A DNA stretch of 64,000 bases, from positions 1,928,670 to 1,992,669 of the forward strand of contig NZ_DS990556.1 in the NCBI RefSeq assembly GCF_000155635.1, written 5' to 3'. This DNA is from Cyanobium sp. PCC 7001 (GTDB lineage: Bacteria > Cyanobacteriota > Cyanobacteriia > PCC-6307 > Cyanobiaceae). Positions 27,519 through 37,487 of the stretch are shown piece after piece. Both the position numbers and the translations under genes were made by a program. The notes beneath the pieces were generated by a model. The model made no database searches. It was not told the origin of the DNA and saw only the letters and a list, made by a program, of their open reading frames with translations. How positions within the stretch are numbered: position 1 is the stretch's first letter; each line of letters begins with the position of its first letter.

Positions 27519-28646
27519 ATGAAGGTGGTGGTGGTGGGGGCAGGCATCGTGGGCCTGTCCTGCGCCTGGCTGCTGCAGCGGCGGGGCCACTCGGTGCTGC
27601 TGGTGGATCCGGCCCTTGAGCCCTCCGCAGGGGACGACGCCACCGGTGCGGAGACAGGAGCCACGCCGCCCGAGCCGCGCAGCGGCAGCCGGGCGGCGCT
27701 CGGGGTGCTCATGGCCCAGATGTTCCACCGCAGCCGGGGCCGTGCCTGGCGGCTGCGGCAGCGCAGCCTGGCGCTGTGGCAACGCTGGATTCTGCAGCTC
27801 GAAGGGCAAGGGCACCGGCTGCCCCGGCGCGAGGGCCTGCTCTGGCTGGCGGCGGATGACGACGAACGGCTGAGGCAGCAGCACCTGGTGCAGGAGCGGC
27901 AGGCCATGGGACTGCCGCTGGAGTGGTGGGGCCCGGAACGCCTTGCCGCGCTGACGCCATCGGTGCCCGCCGACGCCATCGGCGGCCTCGTCTCCCCCAG
28001 GGATGGGCAGCTGGACCCGGAGGCCGCCGTGGCAGCCCTGCTGGCCGACGCCCGCGCCGCTGGCCTGGAAGGCCTGCCGCAGCGGGTGGTGGCGATCCGC
28101 CGCCAGGGAAGCGGCCGCTGGCGCCTGGTGGGAGAGGACGGCGAGCCGCTGGCGGACACGCCCTGGCTGGTGCTCACGGCGGGACTGGCCAGCACGGACC
28201 TGCTGCAGGACCTGGGTCATCCGATGCCGATGAGTCCCGTGCTGGGCCAGGCCGTGCAGCTCCGTCTGACAGCCCCCCCCAGCTGGACCTGGCCAGGGGT
28301 GGTGGTGTGGCGTGGACGCAATCTGGTGCCCAGGCCCGATCGACCGGGCGGCCGCGACCTCTGGCTGGGCGCCACCCTGGAACCCGGCGCGGCGGCGGAT
28401 CCCGGCGCGCTGGCCGAGCTGCTGGGCTGGGGCACCGCCGGGCTCGACTGGCTGGCGACGGCCCGGGTGGAGCGGCACTGGCAGGGGCTTCGCGCCAGGC
28501 CCGAGGGCCGGCCGGCCCCGGTGCTGGAGCAGCTGGAGCCCGGGCTGCTGGTGGCCGGCGGGCACTACCGCAACGGGGTGCTGCTGGCCCCGGCCAGCGC
28601 CGAATGGGTGGTCGACCAGGTGGAGGCCAGCGGCGAGCCTCGTTAA
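27519..28646 (+). CDS. FAD-dependent amine/amino-acid oxidoreductase (DAO family)
   Basis: The 375-residue protein begins with the dinucleotide-binding fingerprint VVVVGAGIVGLSCAWLLQRRG and an acidic residue after the second strand. It continues with the DAO substrate domain (GGLVSPRDGQLDPEAAVAALL) and ends with GHYRNGVLLAP, as in glycine oxidase/ThiO-like and D-amino-acid dehydrogenase proteins. In picocyanobacteria such proteins may supply dehydroglycine for thiamine or degrade amino acids; the choice cannot be made here. It follows psbQ by 24 bases. Confidence 0.85.
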   Translation: MKVVVVGAGIVGLSCAWLLQRRGHSVLLVDPALEPSAGDDATGAETGATPPEPRSGSRAALGVLMAQMFHRSRGRAWRLRQRSLALWQRWILQLEGQGHRLPRREGLLWLAADDDERLRQQHLVQERQAMGLPLEWWGPERLAALTPSVPADAIGGLVSPRDGQLDPEAAVAALLADARAAGLEGLPQRVVAIRRQGSGRWRLVGEDGEPLADTPWLVLTAGLASTDLLQDLGHPMPMSPVLGQAVQLRLTAPPSWTWPGVVVWRGRNLVPRPDRPGGRDLWLGATLEPGAAADPGALAELLGWGTAGLDWLATARVERHWQGLRARPEGRPAPVLEQLEPGLLVAGGHYRNGVLLAPASAEWVVDQVEASGEPR

Positions 28647-28658
28647 GACGCCGTTATG
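28640..28658 (+). promoter_or_regulatory. Candidate Pho box upstream of pstS
   Basis: GTTAAG (28642-28647) and GTTATG (28653-28658) are spaced 11 bases start to start, the periodicity of PhoB-type direct repeats (8-bp units with 3-bp spacers). They lie about 75-90 bases before the pstS ATG and overlap the stop codon of the oxidoreductase gene. A third unit is poor. Confidence 0.35.
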
Positions 28659-28729
28659 GCGGAAGGGCACCCCTGCTGCGTACGGTCGAGGCGGTGACGT
28701 CGTTACCTCCCATCACCGCCACCACAGAC

Positions 28730-29737
28730 ATGACGCTGCTTTCCGGCCTGCCCCGCCGCACCGCCGCCGCCCTGGCCCTCTCGGGTCTCTCCCTGTCCCT
28801 GGCCGCCTGCGGCGGCGGGGAGACCGGCACAGGGCTCACCGGCACCCTGAACGGTGCCGGCGCCTCCTTCCCAGCCGCCATCTACCAGCGCTGGTTCAAG
28901 GACATGAGCGGGGAGGGCATCAACGTGAACTACCAGTCGGTGGGCTCGGGTGCCGGGGTGCGCCAGTTCCAGGCCGGCACGGTGGATTTCGCCGCCTCCG
29001 ACGCGCCGATGAAGGCCGAGGACATCGCCAAGGTGCCCCGGGGTGTGCTGCAGATCCCGATGACGGCCGGCGCCATTGCCGTGGCCTACAACAACCCCGG
29101 CTGCGAGCTCAAGCTCACCCAGAAGCAACTGGCTGACATCTTCCTGGGCAAGATCACCAACTACAGCGAGCTGGGCTGCGACGACCGGAAGATCACCATC
29201 GTGCACCGCTCCGACGGTTCCGGCACCACCTACAACTTCACCAAGCACCTCGCCGCCATCAGCCCGGAGTGGAAGGCTGGCCCGGGGGCCGATAAATCCG
29301 TGAACTGGCCCACCGGCGTCGGTGCCAAGGGCAACGAGGGCGTGGCGGCCCAGCTGGGTCAGGTGGAGGGAGGTCTGGGCTACGTGGAAGTGGCCTACGT
29401 GAAGGACCCGCTCCAGGCGGCGGCGCTGGAGAACGCCTCCGGCGACATCGTGAAGCCCACCAACGAAACGGAAAGCGAGGCGCTCGGCGCCATCGATCTC
29501 GGCCCCGATCTGATCGGTGGCGATCCCAACCCCGCCAAGGGCTATCCGATCGTCACCTTCACCTGGATCCTGGCCTACGAGACCGGCAACGGCGACAAGA
29601 CCGAACTGCTCAAGAAGGTCTTCAACACGATGCTCTCCGAGCCCAACCAGGCCCTGGCCCCGGAACTGGGCTACGTGACCATGCCCTCCGGCGTGGTGGA
29701 GAAATCCATGGCCGCCGTCGCCCGGATCAGCCCCTGA
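28730..29737 (+). CDS. pstS: Phosphate ABC transporter substrate-binding protein
   Basis: Periplasmic phosphate-binding lipoprotein. The signal sequence ends in LAAC (residues about 21-24). The mature part carries GAGASFPAAIYQRWF, YQSVGSGAGVRQF, DFAASDAPM and RSDGSGTTYNF, the phosphate-ligand loops of PstS. The 335-residue length is usual. The other pst genes are not adjacent, as is common in picocyanobacteria. A clear intrinsic terminator follows, and a possible Pho box precedes it. Confidence 0.95.
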   Translation: MTLLSGLPRRTAAALALSGLSLSLAACGGGETGTGLTGTLNGAGASFPAAIYQRWFKDMSGEGINVNYQSVGSGAGVRQFQAGTVDFAASDAPMKAEDIAKVPRGVLQIPMTAGAIAVAYNNPGCELKLTQKQLADIFLGKITNYSELGCDDRKITIVHRSDGSGTTYNFTKHLAAISPEWKAGPGADKSVNWPTGVGAKGNEGVAAQLGQVEGGLGYVEVAYVKDPLQAAALENASGDIVKPTNETESEALGAIDLGPDLIGGDPNPAKGYPIVTFTWILAYETGNGDKTELLKKVFNTMLSEPNQALAPELGYVTMPSGVVEKSMAAVARISP

Positions 29738-29785
29738 ACCTGGTTTGCCCGGTAGGCCTCTGCCCGTTGCGGCAGGGCCTCAGCC

Positions 29786-29808
29786 AGCCCCCTGCCGGGG
29801 GCTTTTTT
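29786..29808 (+). terminator. Intrinsic terminator of pstS
   Basis: AGCCCCC, loop TGCC, GGGGGCT followed by a run of six T. It lies about 50 bases after the pstS stop. Confidence 0.92.
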
Positions 29809-29858
29809 CATGGCTGATCCTGCTGTCGCTTCGTCTGAGCATGCCGAGGACAAGCAAC

Positions 29859-29880
29859 AAAAAAGCCCCCCGAAGGGGGC
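29859..29880 (-). terminator. Intrinsic terminator of dnaK
   Basis: On the reverse strand GCCCCC, loop TTCG and GGGGGC are followed by six T. It faces the pstS terminator, giving each convergent gene its own stop. Confidence 0.92.
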
Positions 29881-29944
29881 CAGGGCTCACAAGGCGCGCC
29901 TGAGCGTCAGAGCGCCGGAAGTGGGGCCACTCAGGGCTGGGCGG

Positions 29945-31858
29945 TCACTTGCTCTCGGTGAATTCAGCGTCGATCACATCGTCGCTGGCGGAACCGCTGC
30001 CGGCCTCGGCACTGGCGCCGTTGCCTCCTGCCGCGGCCGCGGCGGCATCCGCACCGGCCGCCTGCTGGTACACGGCGGCACCGGCGGCGTAAAGGGCCTT
30101 CTGCAGCGCTTCGAGCTCGGTCTTCACCGTGGCGAAGTCCTCCTTCTCGACAGCCTCCTTGAGGGCCTTGCTGGAGCTCTCCACCTTCTCCCTGTCCTCG
30201 GCGCTCACCTTGTCGCCCAGTTCGCCGAGCTGCTTCTCGGCCTGGTAGATGGCGGTTTCGGCCTGGTTCTTCAGGTCGATGCGCTCGCGCTTCTCCTTGT
30301 CGGCCGTGGCGTTGGCCTCGGCGTCCTTGACCATCTTCTCCACCTCGTTGTCGCTGAGGGTGGACGCCCCGGTGATCGAGATGCTCTGCTCCTTGCCGCT
30401 GCCCTTGTCCTTGGCGGTCACGCTGAGGATGCCGTTGGCGTCGATGTCGAAGGTCACTTCGATCTGGGGCACGCCGCGGGGAGCGGGGGGGATGCCGTCG
30501 AGACGGAAGGTGCCCAGCGACTTGTTGTCGCTGGCCATTTCGCGCTCGCCCTGCAGCACGTGGATCTCCACGTTGGTCTGGCCATCCACCGCAGTGGAGT
30601 ACACCTCCGACTTCTTGGTGGGAATGGTGGTGTTGCGAGGAATCATCTTGGTCATCACGCCGCCCAGGGTCTCCACGCCCAGGGACAGCGGGGTGACATC
30701 CAGCAGCAGGATGTCCTTCACCTCACCGGCGAGCACACCGCCCTGAATGGCGGCACCCACGGCCACCACCTCGTCGGGGTTCACGGTCTGGTTGGGGTCC
30801 TTGCCGGTGATGCGCTTCACCAGCTCCAGCACTGCGGGGATGCGGGTGGAGCCACCCACCATCACCACCTCATCGAGTTCGGAGGAGGAGAGCTTGGCGT
30901 CCTTGAGGGCCTGCTCCACCGGCACGCGGCAGCGATCGATCAGCTTGCTGGCCAGCTCCTCGAACTTGGCCCGGGTGAGGGTGAGGTCGAGGTGCTTCGG
31001 ACCCTCCGGGGTGGCTGTGATGAAGGGCAGGTTGATCTCGCTCTGGGTGGCGCTCGAGAGCTCGATCTTGGCCTTCTCGGCAGCCTCGGTGAGGCGCTGC
31101 AGGGCCTGCTTGTCCTGGCGGAGGTCGATGCCTTCGTTGGCTTTGAACGTGTCGGCCAGGTGATCCACGATCACCTTGTCGAAGTCGTCACCGCCCAGAT
31201 GGGTGTCGCCGGAGGTGGAGAGCACCTCGAACACGCCGTCGCCCACCTCCAGCACCGACACGTCGAAGGTGCCGCCACCCAGGTCGAACACCAGGATGCG
31301 TTCGTTGCTCTTCTTGTCGAGGCCATAGGCCAGCGCCGCCGCCGTGGGCTCGTTGATGATCCGCAGCACCTCGAGACCGGCGATCTTGCCGGCATCCTTG
31401 GTGGCCTGGCGCTGGGAGTCGTTGAAGTAGGCGGGCACGGTGATCACCGCCTGGGTCACCGTTTCACCCAGGTACTTGCCGGCGTCCTCGGCCAGCTTGC
31501 GCAGCACCTGGGCACTCACCTCCTCCGGAGCGAACTGCTTGTTCAGCACCGGACACTTCACCTTCACGTTGGAGCCGGCCTTCTCCACGCCGTAGCTCAC
31601 TTCCTTCGATTCCTCGTTCACCTCATCGACGCGGCGGCCGATGAAACGCTTCACCGAGTAGAAGGTGTTCTCGGGATTCATCACCGCCTGGCGCTTGGCG
31701 ATCTGGCCCACCAGCTGGTCCTGGTTCTTGGTGTAGGCCACCACCGAGGGGGTGGTGCGGAACCCTTCCGCGTTGGCGATCACCGTGGGCTTGCCGCCCT
31801 CCATCACGGCGACACAGCTGTTCGTGGTGCCGAGGTCAATACCGACGACCTTTCCCAT
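29945..31858 (-). CDS. dnaK: Molecular chaperone DnaK (Hsp70)
   Basis: ATP-driven cytoplasmic chaperone of 637 residues. The protein has [19 protein letters not shown] at the N-terminus, [45 protein letters not shown], the linker [11 protein letters not shown] and a C-terminal lid with an Ala/Gly-rich tail ending [12 protein letters not shown]. The ATG at 31858 follows GGAGGTGGGAACC, a strong Shine-Dalgarno region. The frame continues upstream without family character. Cyanobacteria carry several DnaKs; the DDVIDAEF tail suggests the DnaK2-like housekeeping form. It diverges from aroE. Confidence 0.97.
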   Translation of the reverse strand: MGKVVGIDLGTTNSCVAVMEGGKPTVIANAEGFRTTPSVVAYTKNQDQLVGQIAKRQAVMNPENTFYSVKRFIGRRVDEVNEESKEVSYGVEKAGSNVKVKCPVLNKQFAPEEVSAQVLRKLAEDAGKYLGETVTQAVITVPAYFNDSQRQATKDAGKIAGLEVLRIINEPTAAALAYGLDKKSNERILVFDLGGGTFDVSVLEVGDGVFEVLSTSGDTHLGGDDFDKVIVDHLADTFKANEGIDLRQDKQALQRLTEAAEKAKIELSSATQSEINLPFITATPEGPKHLDLTLTRAKFEELASKLIDRCRVPVEQALKDAKLSSSELDEVVMVGGSTRIPAVLELVKRITGKDPNQTVNPDEVVAVGAAIQGGVLAGEVKDILLLDVTPLSLGVETLGGVMTKMIPRNTTIPTKKSEVYSTAVDGQTNVEIHVLQGEREMASDNKSLGTFRLDGIPPAPRGVPQIEVTFDIDANGILSVTAKDKGSGKEQSISITGASTLSDNEVEKMVKDAEANATADKEKRERIDLKNQAETAIYQAEKQLGELGDKVSAEDREKVESSSKALKEAVEKEDFATVKTELEALQKALYAAGAAVYQQAAGADAAAAAAGGNGASAEAGSGSASDDVIDAEFTESK

Positions 31859-31985
31859 GGGTTCCCACCTCCTCAGTGGTTCGAGTTGCGTCTCTGCATC
31901 TTCATCAGCGGGGACGGAGCCAGGCGAGGGGTGGTTCCCGAACAGACGGTTACGGTTCCGGGGCTGTCCCGCCGCCCTGCCCGCG

Positions 31986-32873
31986 ATGGCCCTGCCGATC
32001 TCCGCGTCCACGGCCCTGGTGGGAGTGCTGGGCGATCCGGTGCGGCACTCGCTCTCGCCGGCCATGCACAACGCCGCCCTGGCCGCGCTCGGACTCGACT
32101 GGATCTACCTGGCCCTGCCCACCCCCGCCGGGGAGCTGGCCGCGGTGGTGCATGCCCTGGAGGCCCTCGACTGCCGCGGCCTCAACGTGACCCTGCCGCA
32201 CAAGGAAGCGGTGGCGGCCTGCTGCGCCGAACTCAGCCCCCTGGCCGCCCGGGTGGGCGCGGTGAACACCCTGGTGCGCCGACAGGCCGGGGGGTGGCTG
32301 GGCACCAACACCGACGTGGAGGGCTTCCTGGCGCCGCTGCGGCGGGAGGGCCACGCCTGGCAGGGCAGCCGGGCCGTGGTGCTGGGTTGCGGGGGCAGCG
32401 CCAGGGCCGTGGTGGCCGGCCTGGTGGAGCTGGGCTGTGGGGCGATCGCGGTGGCAGGACGGCAGGCCGCCAACCTGGAGCGCTTCGCCGCCGGCTGCCG
32501 GGCCTGGGCGCCCCAGCTGAGCCTTCATGCCTGGCACCGGCTGGGCGAGCTGCTGCCGGGCTGCCAGCTGCTGGTGAACACCACCCCCGTGGGCATGGCC
32601 TCGCCCACCGACCCGGCCGCCGCCCGGGCCTGTCCGCTCGATGAGGCCGGCCTCGCCGCTCTGACACCGCAGGCCTGGGTGTACGACCTGATCTACACCC
32701 CGCGGCCCAGCCAGCTGCTGCGGAGGGCCGCGGGGCGGGGCTGCCGCACGCTCGATGGGCTCGAGATGCTGGTGCAGCAGGGGGCCGCCTCCCTGCGGCT
32801 CTGGAGCGGAACCGCCGCCGTGCCGGTGGAGGCCATGCGGGAAGCCGCCGAGCGGCACCTGGCGGCTGCCTAG
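31986..32873 (+). CDS. aroE: Shikimate dehydrogenase
   Basis: Reduces 3-dehydroshikimate with NADPH. The 295-residue protein has [17 protein letters not shown] near the N-terminus, [10 protein letters not shown] with the catalytic lysine, [15 protein letters not shown], the Rossmann loop [11 protein letters not shown] and VNTTPVGM. The ATG at 31986 fits the family N-terminus. The open frame runs further upstream across the dnaK promoter region but without homology. Together with aroG it is a second shikimate-pathway gene in the window. Confidence 0.96.
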   Translation: MALPISASTALVGVLGDPVRHSLSPAMHNAALAALGLDWIYLALPTPAGELAAVVHALEALDCRGLNVTLPHKEAVAACCAELSPLAARVGAVNTLVRRQAGGWLGTNTDVEGFLAPLRREGHAWQGSRAVVLGCGGSARAVVAGLVELGCGAIAVAGRQAANLERFAAGCRAWAPQLSLHAWHRLGELLPGCQLLVNTTPVGMASPTDPAAARACPLDEAGLAALTPQAWVYDLIYTPRPSQLLRRAAGRGCRTLDGLEMLVQQGAASLRLWSGTAAVPVEAMREAAERHLAAA

Positions 32874-32901
32874 CCTGCACCGCAACCACACCCTCCCCGC
32901 C

Positions 32902-33369
32902 ATGCAAGGCGCCCCGCTCTGGCATCGACTGCTGGCAGCCCTGGCCTATCTCCTGCCCTGGGCCGATGCGGTGGGCTTCGGCAGGGGCTTGTTCAGCCTC
33001 TTCCCGGTGCTGCAGTGGCTCACCCTGCCGGCCCTGCCGGTGGCCCTGCTGCAGCAGGCCGTGCCGTTCGGCGGGTTCCTGCTGTTCCTGGTGCTGTTCC
33101 TCGCGGTGGTGCGCAACCCGCGGGTGCCTTACCTGATCCGCTTCAGCGTGCTGCAGGCGATCCTGATCGACATCCTGTTGGTGCTGGTGGGACTGGTGTT
33201 CAGCATTCTCCTGGCCCCGATGGGCGTCGGCTTCGCCCTGCGCACCCTGAGCAACACCGTGTTCCTGGGGGCGATGGTGCTGGTGCTGTTCGGCGTGGTG
33301 CAGAGCCTGCGGGGCGAGGAGGCCGACCTGCCGGCCGTCTCCGCCGCCGTGCGGATGCAGCTCTACTGA
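32902..33369 (+). CDS. Tic20-family membrane protein
   Basis: A 155-residue membrane protein with four hydrophobic segments. The pattern [24 protein letters not shown] at the N-terminus, [20 protein letters not shown], and a final segment followed by a short polar tail matches cyanobacterial relatives of the chloroplast import protein Tic20 (Ycf60). The function in cyanobacteria is not settled. It starts 28 bases after aroE, same strand, and precedes rpsF. Confidence 0.75.
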   Translation: MQGAPLWHRLLAALAYLLPWADAVGFGRGLFSLFPVLQWLTLPALPVALLQQAVPFGGFLLFLVLFLAVVRNPRVPYLIRFSVLQAILIDILLVLVGLVFSILLAPMGVGFALRTLSNTVFLGAMVLVLFGVVQSLRGEEADLPAVSAAVRMQLY

Positions 33370-33387
33370 GGAGCCACGCCGCTGCGA

Positions 33388-33393
33388 TAGGTT
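33388..33393 (+). promoter_or_regulatory. Candidate -10 element (TAGGTT) for rpsF
   Basis: TAGGTT preceded by GCGA, 92 bases before the rpsF ATG. It would give rpsF a leader of roughly 80-85 bases. Confidence 0.35.
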
Positions 33394-33485
33394 GGGCGAT
33401 CCGTCGCTGGTGGACCAGGCACAGGCCCTGTCCACCGGCCACCGCCCTTCCCATGCCCGTACGGGCTTCTCCGACAGGCGACTCC

Positions 33486-33845
33486 ATGACGCAGCCCTAC
33501 TACGAAACGATGTACATCCTTCGTCCGGACATTCCGGAGGAGGAGGTCGAGAGCCACATCACCAAGTACCGCGATCTGGTGATCGAAGCCGGTGGCGAGG
33601 TGCTCGACTGCCAGATGCGCGGCAAGCGCCGGCTGGCCTACTCGATCGACAAGCATCGCGAAGGCATCTACGTGCAGCTGAACCACAACGGCGACGGCCA
33701 GCAGGTGGCTCCGCTGGAGCGGGCCATGCGCCTCTCCGAGGACGTGATCCGCTATCTCACGGTGAAGCAGGACGGCCCGATGCCCGCTCCCCGCGCCGTG
33801 GGTGGTGGCGCCGGTGACGCCGCGCCCCAGCCCGCCACGGTCTGA
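33486..33845 (+). CDS. rpsF: 30S ribosomal protein S6
   Basis: Binds S18 in the central domain of the small subunit. The 119 residues begin [21 protein letters not shown] and include [21 protein letters not shown], typical of S6. The Ala/Pro/Gly-rich tail after residue 95 is a common picocyanobacterial extension. The ATG at 33486 is the only reasonable start, although the frame is open far upstream. Confidence 0.95.
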   Translation: MTQPYYETMYILRPDIPEEEVESHITKYRDLVIEAGGEVLDCQMRGKRRLAYSIDKHREGIYVQLNHNGDGQQVAPLERAMRLSEDVIRYLTVKQDGPMPAPRAVGGGAGDAAPQPATV

Positions 33846-33923
33846 ACGGCGGTCCGCATGCGGGCAGACCAGCGGACAGCCTTCACCGCCATCCTGCGGC
33901 TTGTCATTCAGGGCCGGGCGGCG

Positions 33924-33929
33924 TAGGTT
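33924..33929 (+). promoter_or_regulatory. Candidate -10 element (TAGGTT) next to a start codon
   Basis: TAGGTT ends six bases before the ATG at 33936. If it is a real -10, transcription would begin at or near the start codon and give a leaderless message. Confidence 0.35.
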
Positions 33930-33935
33930 CTCGCG

Positions 33936-34337
33936 ATGTTCCAGAAACCCGGCACCAACGGTCCTGGCACCGGCCCGCTCACCGGCCACCTGCCCGTGGA
34001 CATCCTGCCTGGGGATCGCGATCCCCAGGCCTCGCGGCGTCTGGCCGTGCACCAGGAGCTCAGTGCCACCCGCCGGGAGCTCGATGAGCTGCGCTCGCTG
34101 GTGGACACCCTGCCCGAGATCTTCGAGCGCAAGTTCGAGGAGCGCCTCGCCCCCATGCTCACCCAGCGGCAGCGGCTGCTGGAGCAGACCGGGGCGCTGC
34201 GCCAGCAGATGCACCAGCTTCAGGGCACTGCCACCGACGGACAAATCCGTCCCCGTCTGGCCGGCAGTGGCGGCGGAGCGTCCCTGGCTCAGACCCTGCG
34301 GCACGCCTTCGGCTTGGAGGCCCGCCGCTCGGCCTGA
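33936..34337 (+). CDS. Conserved small coiled-coil protein of unknown function, 133 residues
   Basis: No named family recognised. After a Gly/Pro-rich N-terminus, residues 35-100 form a likely coiled coil (HQELSATRRELDELRSLVD, FERKFEERLAPMLTQRQRLL) rich in Glu, Arg and Leu. It ends in a short helix, LAQTLRHAFGLEARRSA. No signal or membrane segment. It lies between rpsF and the convergent argG. A TAGGTT box sits immediately before its ATG. Confidence 0.6.
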   Translation: MFQKPGTNGPGTGPLTGHLPVDILPGDRDPQASRRLAVHQELSATRRELDELRSLVDTLPEIFERKFEERLAPMLTQRQRLLEQTGALRQQMHQLQGTATDGQIRPRLAGSGGGASLAQTLRHAFGLEARRSA

Positions 34338-34375
34338 ACGGGGCTGGAAGCCCCAGGCGGGACACCGGCGAAGGA

Positions 34376-35587
34376 TCAGCCCTGCCGGCGGCTCGCGGCC
34401 CAGAGCCTGGTGGGAAGCCCCCACACGTAGATGAAGCCTTCGGCCGCCCGGTGATCGAAGCGGTCGTCGGCGCCGTAGGTGGCCATGTCCGGCACGTAGA
34501 GACTGTTGGCGGCACTCTGGCGGCCCACCACCGTGGCGTTGCCCTTGTGCAGCCGCAGCCGCACCGAGCCGTTCACCGTGCGCTGGGTGCGGTCGAAGAA
34601 GCCGTCGAGGGCATCCTTGAGCGGGCCGAACCACAGCCCCTGGTACACCAGATCGGCCCACTGCTGCTCGAGCTGGCGCTTGGTGCGCACCACGTCGGCC
34701 GCCAGGGTGAGACTCTCCAGTTCCTGGTGGGCGCGGATCAGCAGCAGCAGCCCGGGGGTTTCATAGATCTCCCGGCTCTTGATCCCCACCACGCGGTTCT
34801 CGATCATGTCCAGCCGGCCGAAGCCATGCAGCCCCGCCAGGGCGTTGGCCCGGCGGATCAGGCTCACCGGATCCAGCGGTTCACCGTCGATGGCCACGGG
34901 GTTGCCGTGCCGGAAGTCGATCGTGATGCTCTGGGACTCCTCCGGGGCGTCCTGCACCGAGCGGGTCATGGCATAGACCTCCTCCGGAGGCTCCACCGCC
35001 GGATCCTCCAGGGGTCCGGCTTCGATCGAGCGGCCCAGCAGGTTGAGGTCGATCGAATAGGGCGAACCCTTGCTCACCGGGGAAGGAATGCCGCAGCGCT
35101 CCCCGTAGGCGATCGTCTCCTCGCGGCTCATGCCCCACTCCCTGGCGGGGGTGAGCACCTTGAGGTCCGGGGCGAGGGCGCCGATGGCCACATCGAAGCG
35201 CACCTGGTCGTTGCCCTTGCCCGTGCAGCCATGGGCCACGGCATCGGCGCCCACCTCGCGGGCGATCTCCACCAGCCGCCGGGCGATCAGCGGACGGGCC
35301 AGGGCCGTGGAGAGGGGGTAGCGGCCCTCGTAGAGGGCGTTGGCGCGGATGGCGGGGAAGGCGAACTCGGTGATGAAGGGCTCGATCAGATCACCCACCA
35401 GCGACTGGGACGCGCCCGCATCGAGGGCCTTGCGCCGGATCGGTTCGAGCTCGTCGCCCTGGCCGAGGTCGGCGGCGAAGGTGATCACCTCCTCCACGCC
35501 CCATTCGTTCTTCAGGTACGGAATGCAGACGCTCGTGTCCACCCCACCGGAGTACGCCAGTACAGCCTTCTTGGCCCGGCCCATCAC
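34376..35587 (-). CDS. argG: Argininosuccinate synthase
   Basis: Condenses citrulline and aspartate with ATP in arginine synthesis. The 403 residues open with [19 protein letters not shown], the PP-loop ATPase motif. They continue with [17 protein letters not shown]-like REWGMSREE and the C-terminal oligomerisation region ([17 protein letters not shown]). It follows a small membrane protein gene by 15 bases on the same strand. Confidence 0.97.
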   Translation of the reverse strand: MMGRAKKAVLAYSGGVDTSVCIPYLKNEWGVEEVITFAADLGQGDELEPIRRKALDAGASQSLVGDLIEPFITEFAFPAIRANALYEGRYPLSTALARPLIARRLVEIAREVGADAVAHGCTGKGNDQVRFDVAIGALAPDLKVLTPAREWGMSREETIAYGERCGIPSPVSKGSPYSIDLNLLGRSIEAGPLEDPAVEPPEEVYAMTRSVQDAPEESQSITIDFRHGNPVAIDGEPLDPVSLIRRANALAGLHGFGRLDMIENRVVGIKSREIYETPGLLLLIRAHQELESLTLAADVVRTKRQLEQQWADLVYQGLWFGPLKDALDGFFDRTQRTVNGSVRLRLHKGNATVVGRQSAANSLYVPDMATYGADDRFDHRAAEGFIYVWGLPTRLWAASRRQG

Positions 35588-35602
35588 CTGGTCTCCATGC
35601 GC

Positions 35603-35857
35603 TCAATCGCTCGATTCTCCCCTGTGGCCCGCCGGCCCTCCCGCTGGCGGCGGCGGCAGGCGCCAGCGCAGCAGCACCAGCAGGGCCACCCCCAGCGGCA
35701 GGCCCAGCACCAGGGCCGCCACCGTGACCGGGTCGGGCCTCAGGGGCTGGGGCCAGCGCTCACCGGCGGCCACCAGGGCGGCGCTGAGGGCCAGGGCCAG
35801 GGACCAGAGCCTCAGCAGGGCGCGGACTTTGGAGGGGCTGGCCGCTGGAGCGGTCAT
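35603..35857 (-). CDS. Small membrane protein of unknown function, 84 residues
   Basis: Two hydrophobic segments (LWSLALALSAALVAAG and VAALVLGLPLGVALLVLL) joined by a short Pro-rich loop, with a Pro/Gly-rich C-terminal tail. No family is recognised. It is the gene before argG on the same strand and probably shares its transcript. Confidence 0.5.
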   Translation of the reverse strand: MTAPAASPSKVRALLRLWSLALALSAALVAAGERWPQPLRPDPVTVAALVLGLPLGVALLVLLRWRLPPPPAGGPAGHRGESSD

Positions 35858-35882
35858 GGCTGAGGAGCAGGCGACAGGACGC

Positions 35883-35888
35883 TAGGGT
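35883..35888 (+). promoter_or_regulatory. Candidate -10 element (TAGGGT) for the DUF3134 gene
   Basis: TAGGGT lies 102 bases before the ATG at 35991, in the divergent gap after the small membrane protein gene. Confidence 0.35.
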
Positions 35889-35990
35889 GTTCGATCGGCC
35901 CGTCGCTTGATCAAGGCCTCCGCGCCAGCAGGCGGACCCAAGACAGCAGACCTGCCTCCATCGCCAGCCAGCCCCCGGACGTCGGATCGC

Positions 35991-36266
35991 ATGAGCACGC
36001 TTCCCTCCACCGGCATCAGCCGACTCGACAGCATCAATCCCTCCCTCACCCGCTACGGGCGCCAGGAGCCGGCTCCGGTGCTGCCGCTGCGGGATGAACC
36101 CGACCTGCTCACCTGGCTCGAGTCCAGCGGACGCCTGGTGGCCGATGAGGAAACCGCCTCCACCGAGGTGAGCACGGTGGAAGAGGAGGAGCTCTCCGCA
36201 CTGATGGGCGAGAAGGAGGACTACAACCAGGCCGATGAGCAGCAGGAGGAGGCCTGGGAGGACTGA
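35991..36266 (+). CDS. DUF3134 family protein
   Basis: A 91-residue cyanobacteria-specific small protein. NPSLTRYGRQEPAPVLPLR followed by LLTWLESSGRL is the conserved core of DUF3134. The C-terminal 35 residues are strongly acidic (EEEELSALMGEKED, QQEEAWED) and likely disordered. Function unknown. It precedes mraY by 49 bases. Confidence 0.75.
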   Translation: MSTLPSTGISRLDSINPSLTRYGRQEPAPVLPLRDEPDLLTWLESSGRLVADEETASTEVSTVEEEELSALMGEKEDYNQADEQQEEAWED

Positions 36267-36315
36267 GCCCGGCTGAGGCGTCAGGGAAACTGGGGCGCCG
36301 GCCCGCCCTGCCCCG

Positions 36316-37419
36316 TTGACCTCCACCGCTTCCTCCCGACGCCTCTGGCCCGGCAACAGCCGCCGGGCGGCGGTGCTGCTGGGCCTGCTCCTGCTCGCGG
36401 CCTGCGCAGCCAGCGACCGCTACGTGGCCAATTCGATGCTCACGCTGCCCCTGGTGGCCGCGGCTTTGATCGCGGCCCTGGTCACGGCCTGGGGGGTGCC
36501 CCGGCTGCGGCGGCTCAAGCTGGGCCAGGTGATCCGGGAGGACGGGCCCCAGGCCCACCTCAGCAAGGCCGGCACCCCCACCATGGGCGGCCTGCTGGTG
36601 GTGCCCGTGGGCGTGATTCTCGGCGGCCTGCTCAGCCCCTCCGATCCGCGGCTGCCGGCGGTGGCGGCGATCACCCTGGCCTACATGGCCATCGGTGCCA
36701 TCGATGACTGGCGCAGCCTCACCCGCAGCACCAACACAGGCCTCACGCCCCGGGGCAAGCTGCTGCTGCAGGGGCTCGCGGCGGTGCTGTTCCTGGTGTG
36801 GGCCTACCAGGGCCAGTGGCTGGGCGGCGGCGAGGCCGGCAACGTGGCCCTGCCGTTCGGCTGGATGGTGCCGCTGGGCCTGGCGATCTGGCCTCTGGGG
36901 CTGTTCGTGTTCCTGGCGGAGAGCAATGCCACCAACCTCACCGATGGCCTCGATGGCCTGGCCGCCGGCTGTGGGGCAGTGGTGTTCACGGGCCTGGGGC
37001 TGCAGCTGATGCTGCGCGGCCACGAGGGGGATCCGGCCCTGGCGGGGTTCTGCGTGGCGATGGCCGGCTGCTGGCTGGGCTTTCTGGCCCACAACCGCCA
37101 TCCGGCCCGGCTGTTCATGGGCGACACCGGCTCCCTGGCCATGGGAGCGGCCCTGAGCGCCGTGGCCCTGCTCTCGAACAGCCTCTGGCCCCTGCTGGTG
37201 ATGGGTGGTGTGTTCCTGGCGGAATCGGTCTCGGTGATCCTGCAGGTGTGGGTGTTCAAGGCCACCAAGGGCCCGGACGGCCAGGGCCGCCGCCTGTTCC
37301 GGATGGCCCCGCTCCACCATCACTTCGAGCTGGGCGGCCTCGGCGAGGAACAGGTGGTGATCCGTTTCTGGGGCGCAAGCCTGCTACTGGTGGTGGCGGG
37401 GCTGGTGCTGTTGCCCTGA
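36316..37419 (+). CDS. mraY: Phospho-N-acetylmuramoyl-pentapeptide-transferase
   Basis: Makes lipid I on the cytoplasmic face of the membrane in peptidoglycan synthesis. The 367-residue polytopic protein shows [22 protein letters not shown] with the paired aspartates, [26 protein letters not shown] and PLHHHFEL, all MraY signatures. The frame begins with TTG at 36316. The first 15 residues are not conserved, so a start a little downstream (for example GTG at 36372) is possible. Confidence 0.95.
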   Translation: MTSTASSRRLWPGNSRRAAVLLGLLLLAACAASDRYVANSMLTLPLVAAALIAALVTAWGVPRLRRLKLGQVIREDGPQAHLSKAGTPTMGGLLVVPVGVILGGLLSPSDPRLPAVAAITLAYMAIGAIDDWRSLTRSTNTGLTPRGKLLLQGLAAVLFLVWAYQGQWLGGGEAGNVALPFGWMVPLGLAIWPLGLFVFLAESNATNLTDGLDGLAAGCGAVVFTGLGLQLMLRGHEGDPALAGFCVAMAGCWLGFLAHNRHPARLFMGDTGSLAMGAALSAVALLSNSLWPLLVMGGVFLAESVSVILQVWVFKATKGPDGQGRRLFRMAPLHHHFELGGLGEEQVVIRFWGASLLLVVAGLVLLP

Positions 37420-37487
37420 ACGCCACAGCGACCCCACACCGACACCGGCATCCGTTCCCGCAGTTCCCGCCTCGGTTCTCTCTCCCC

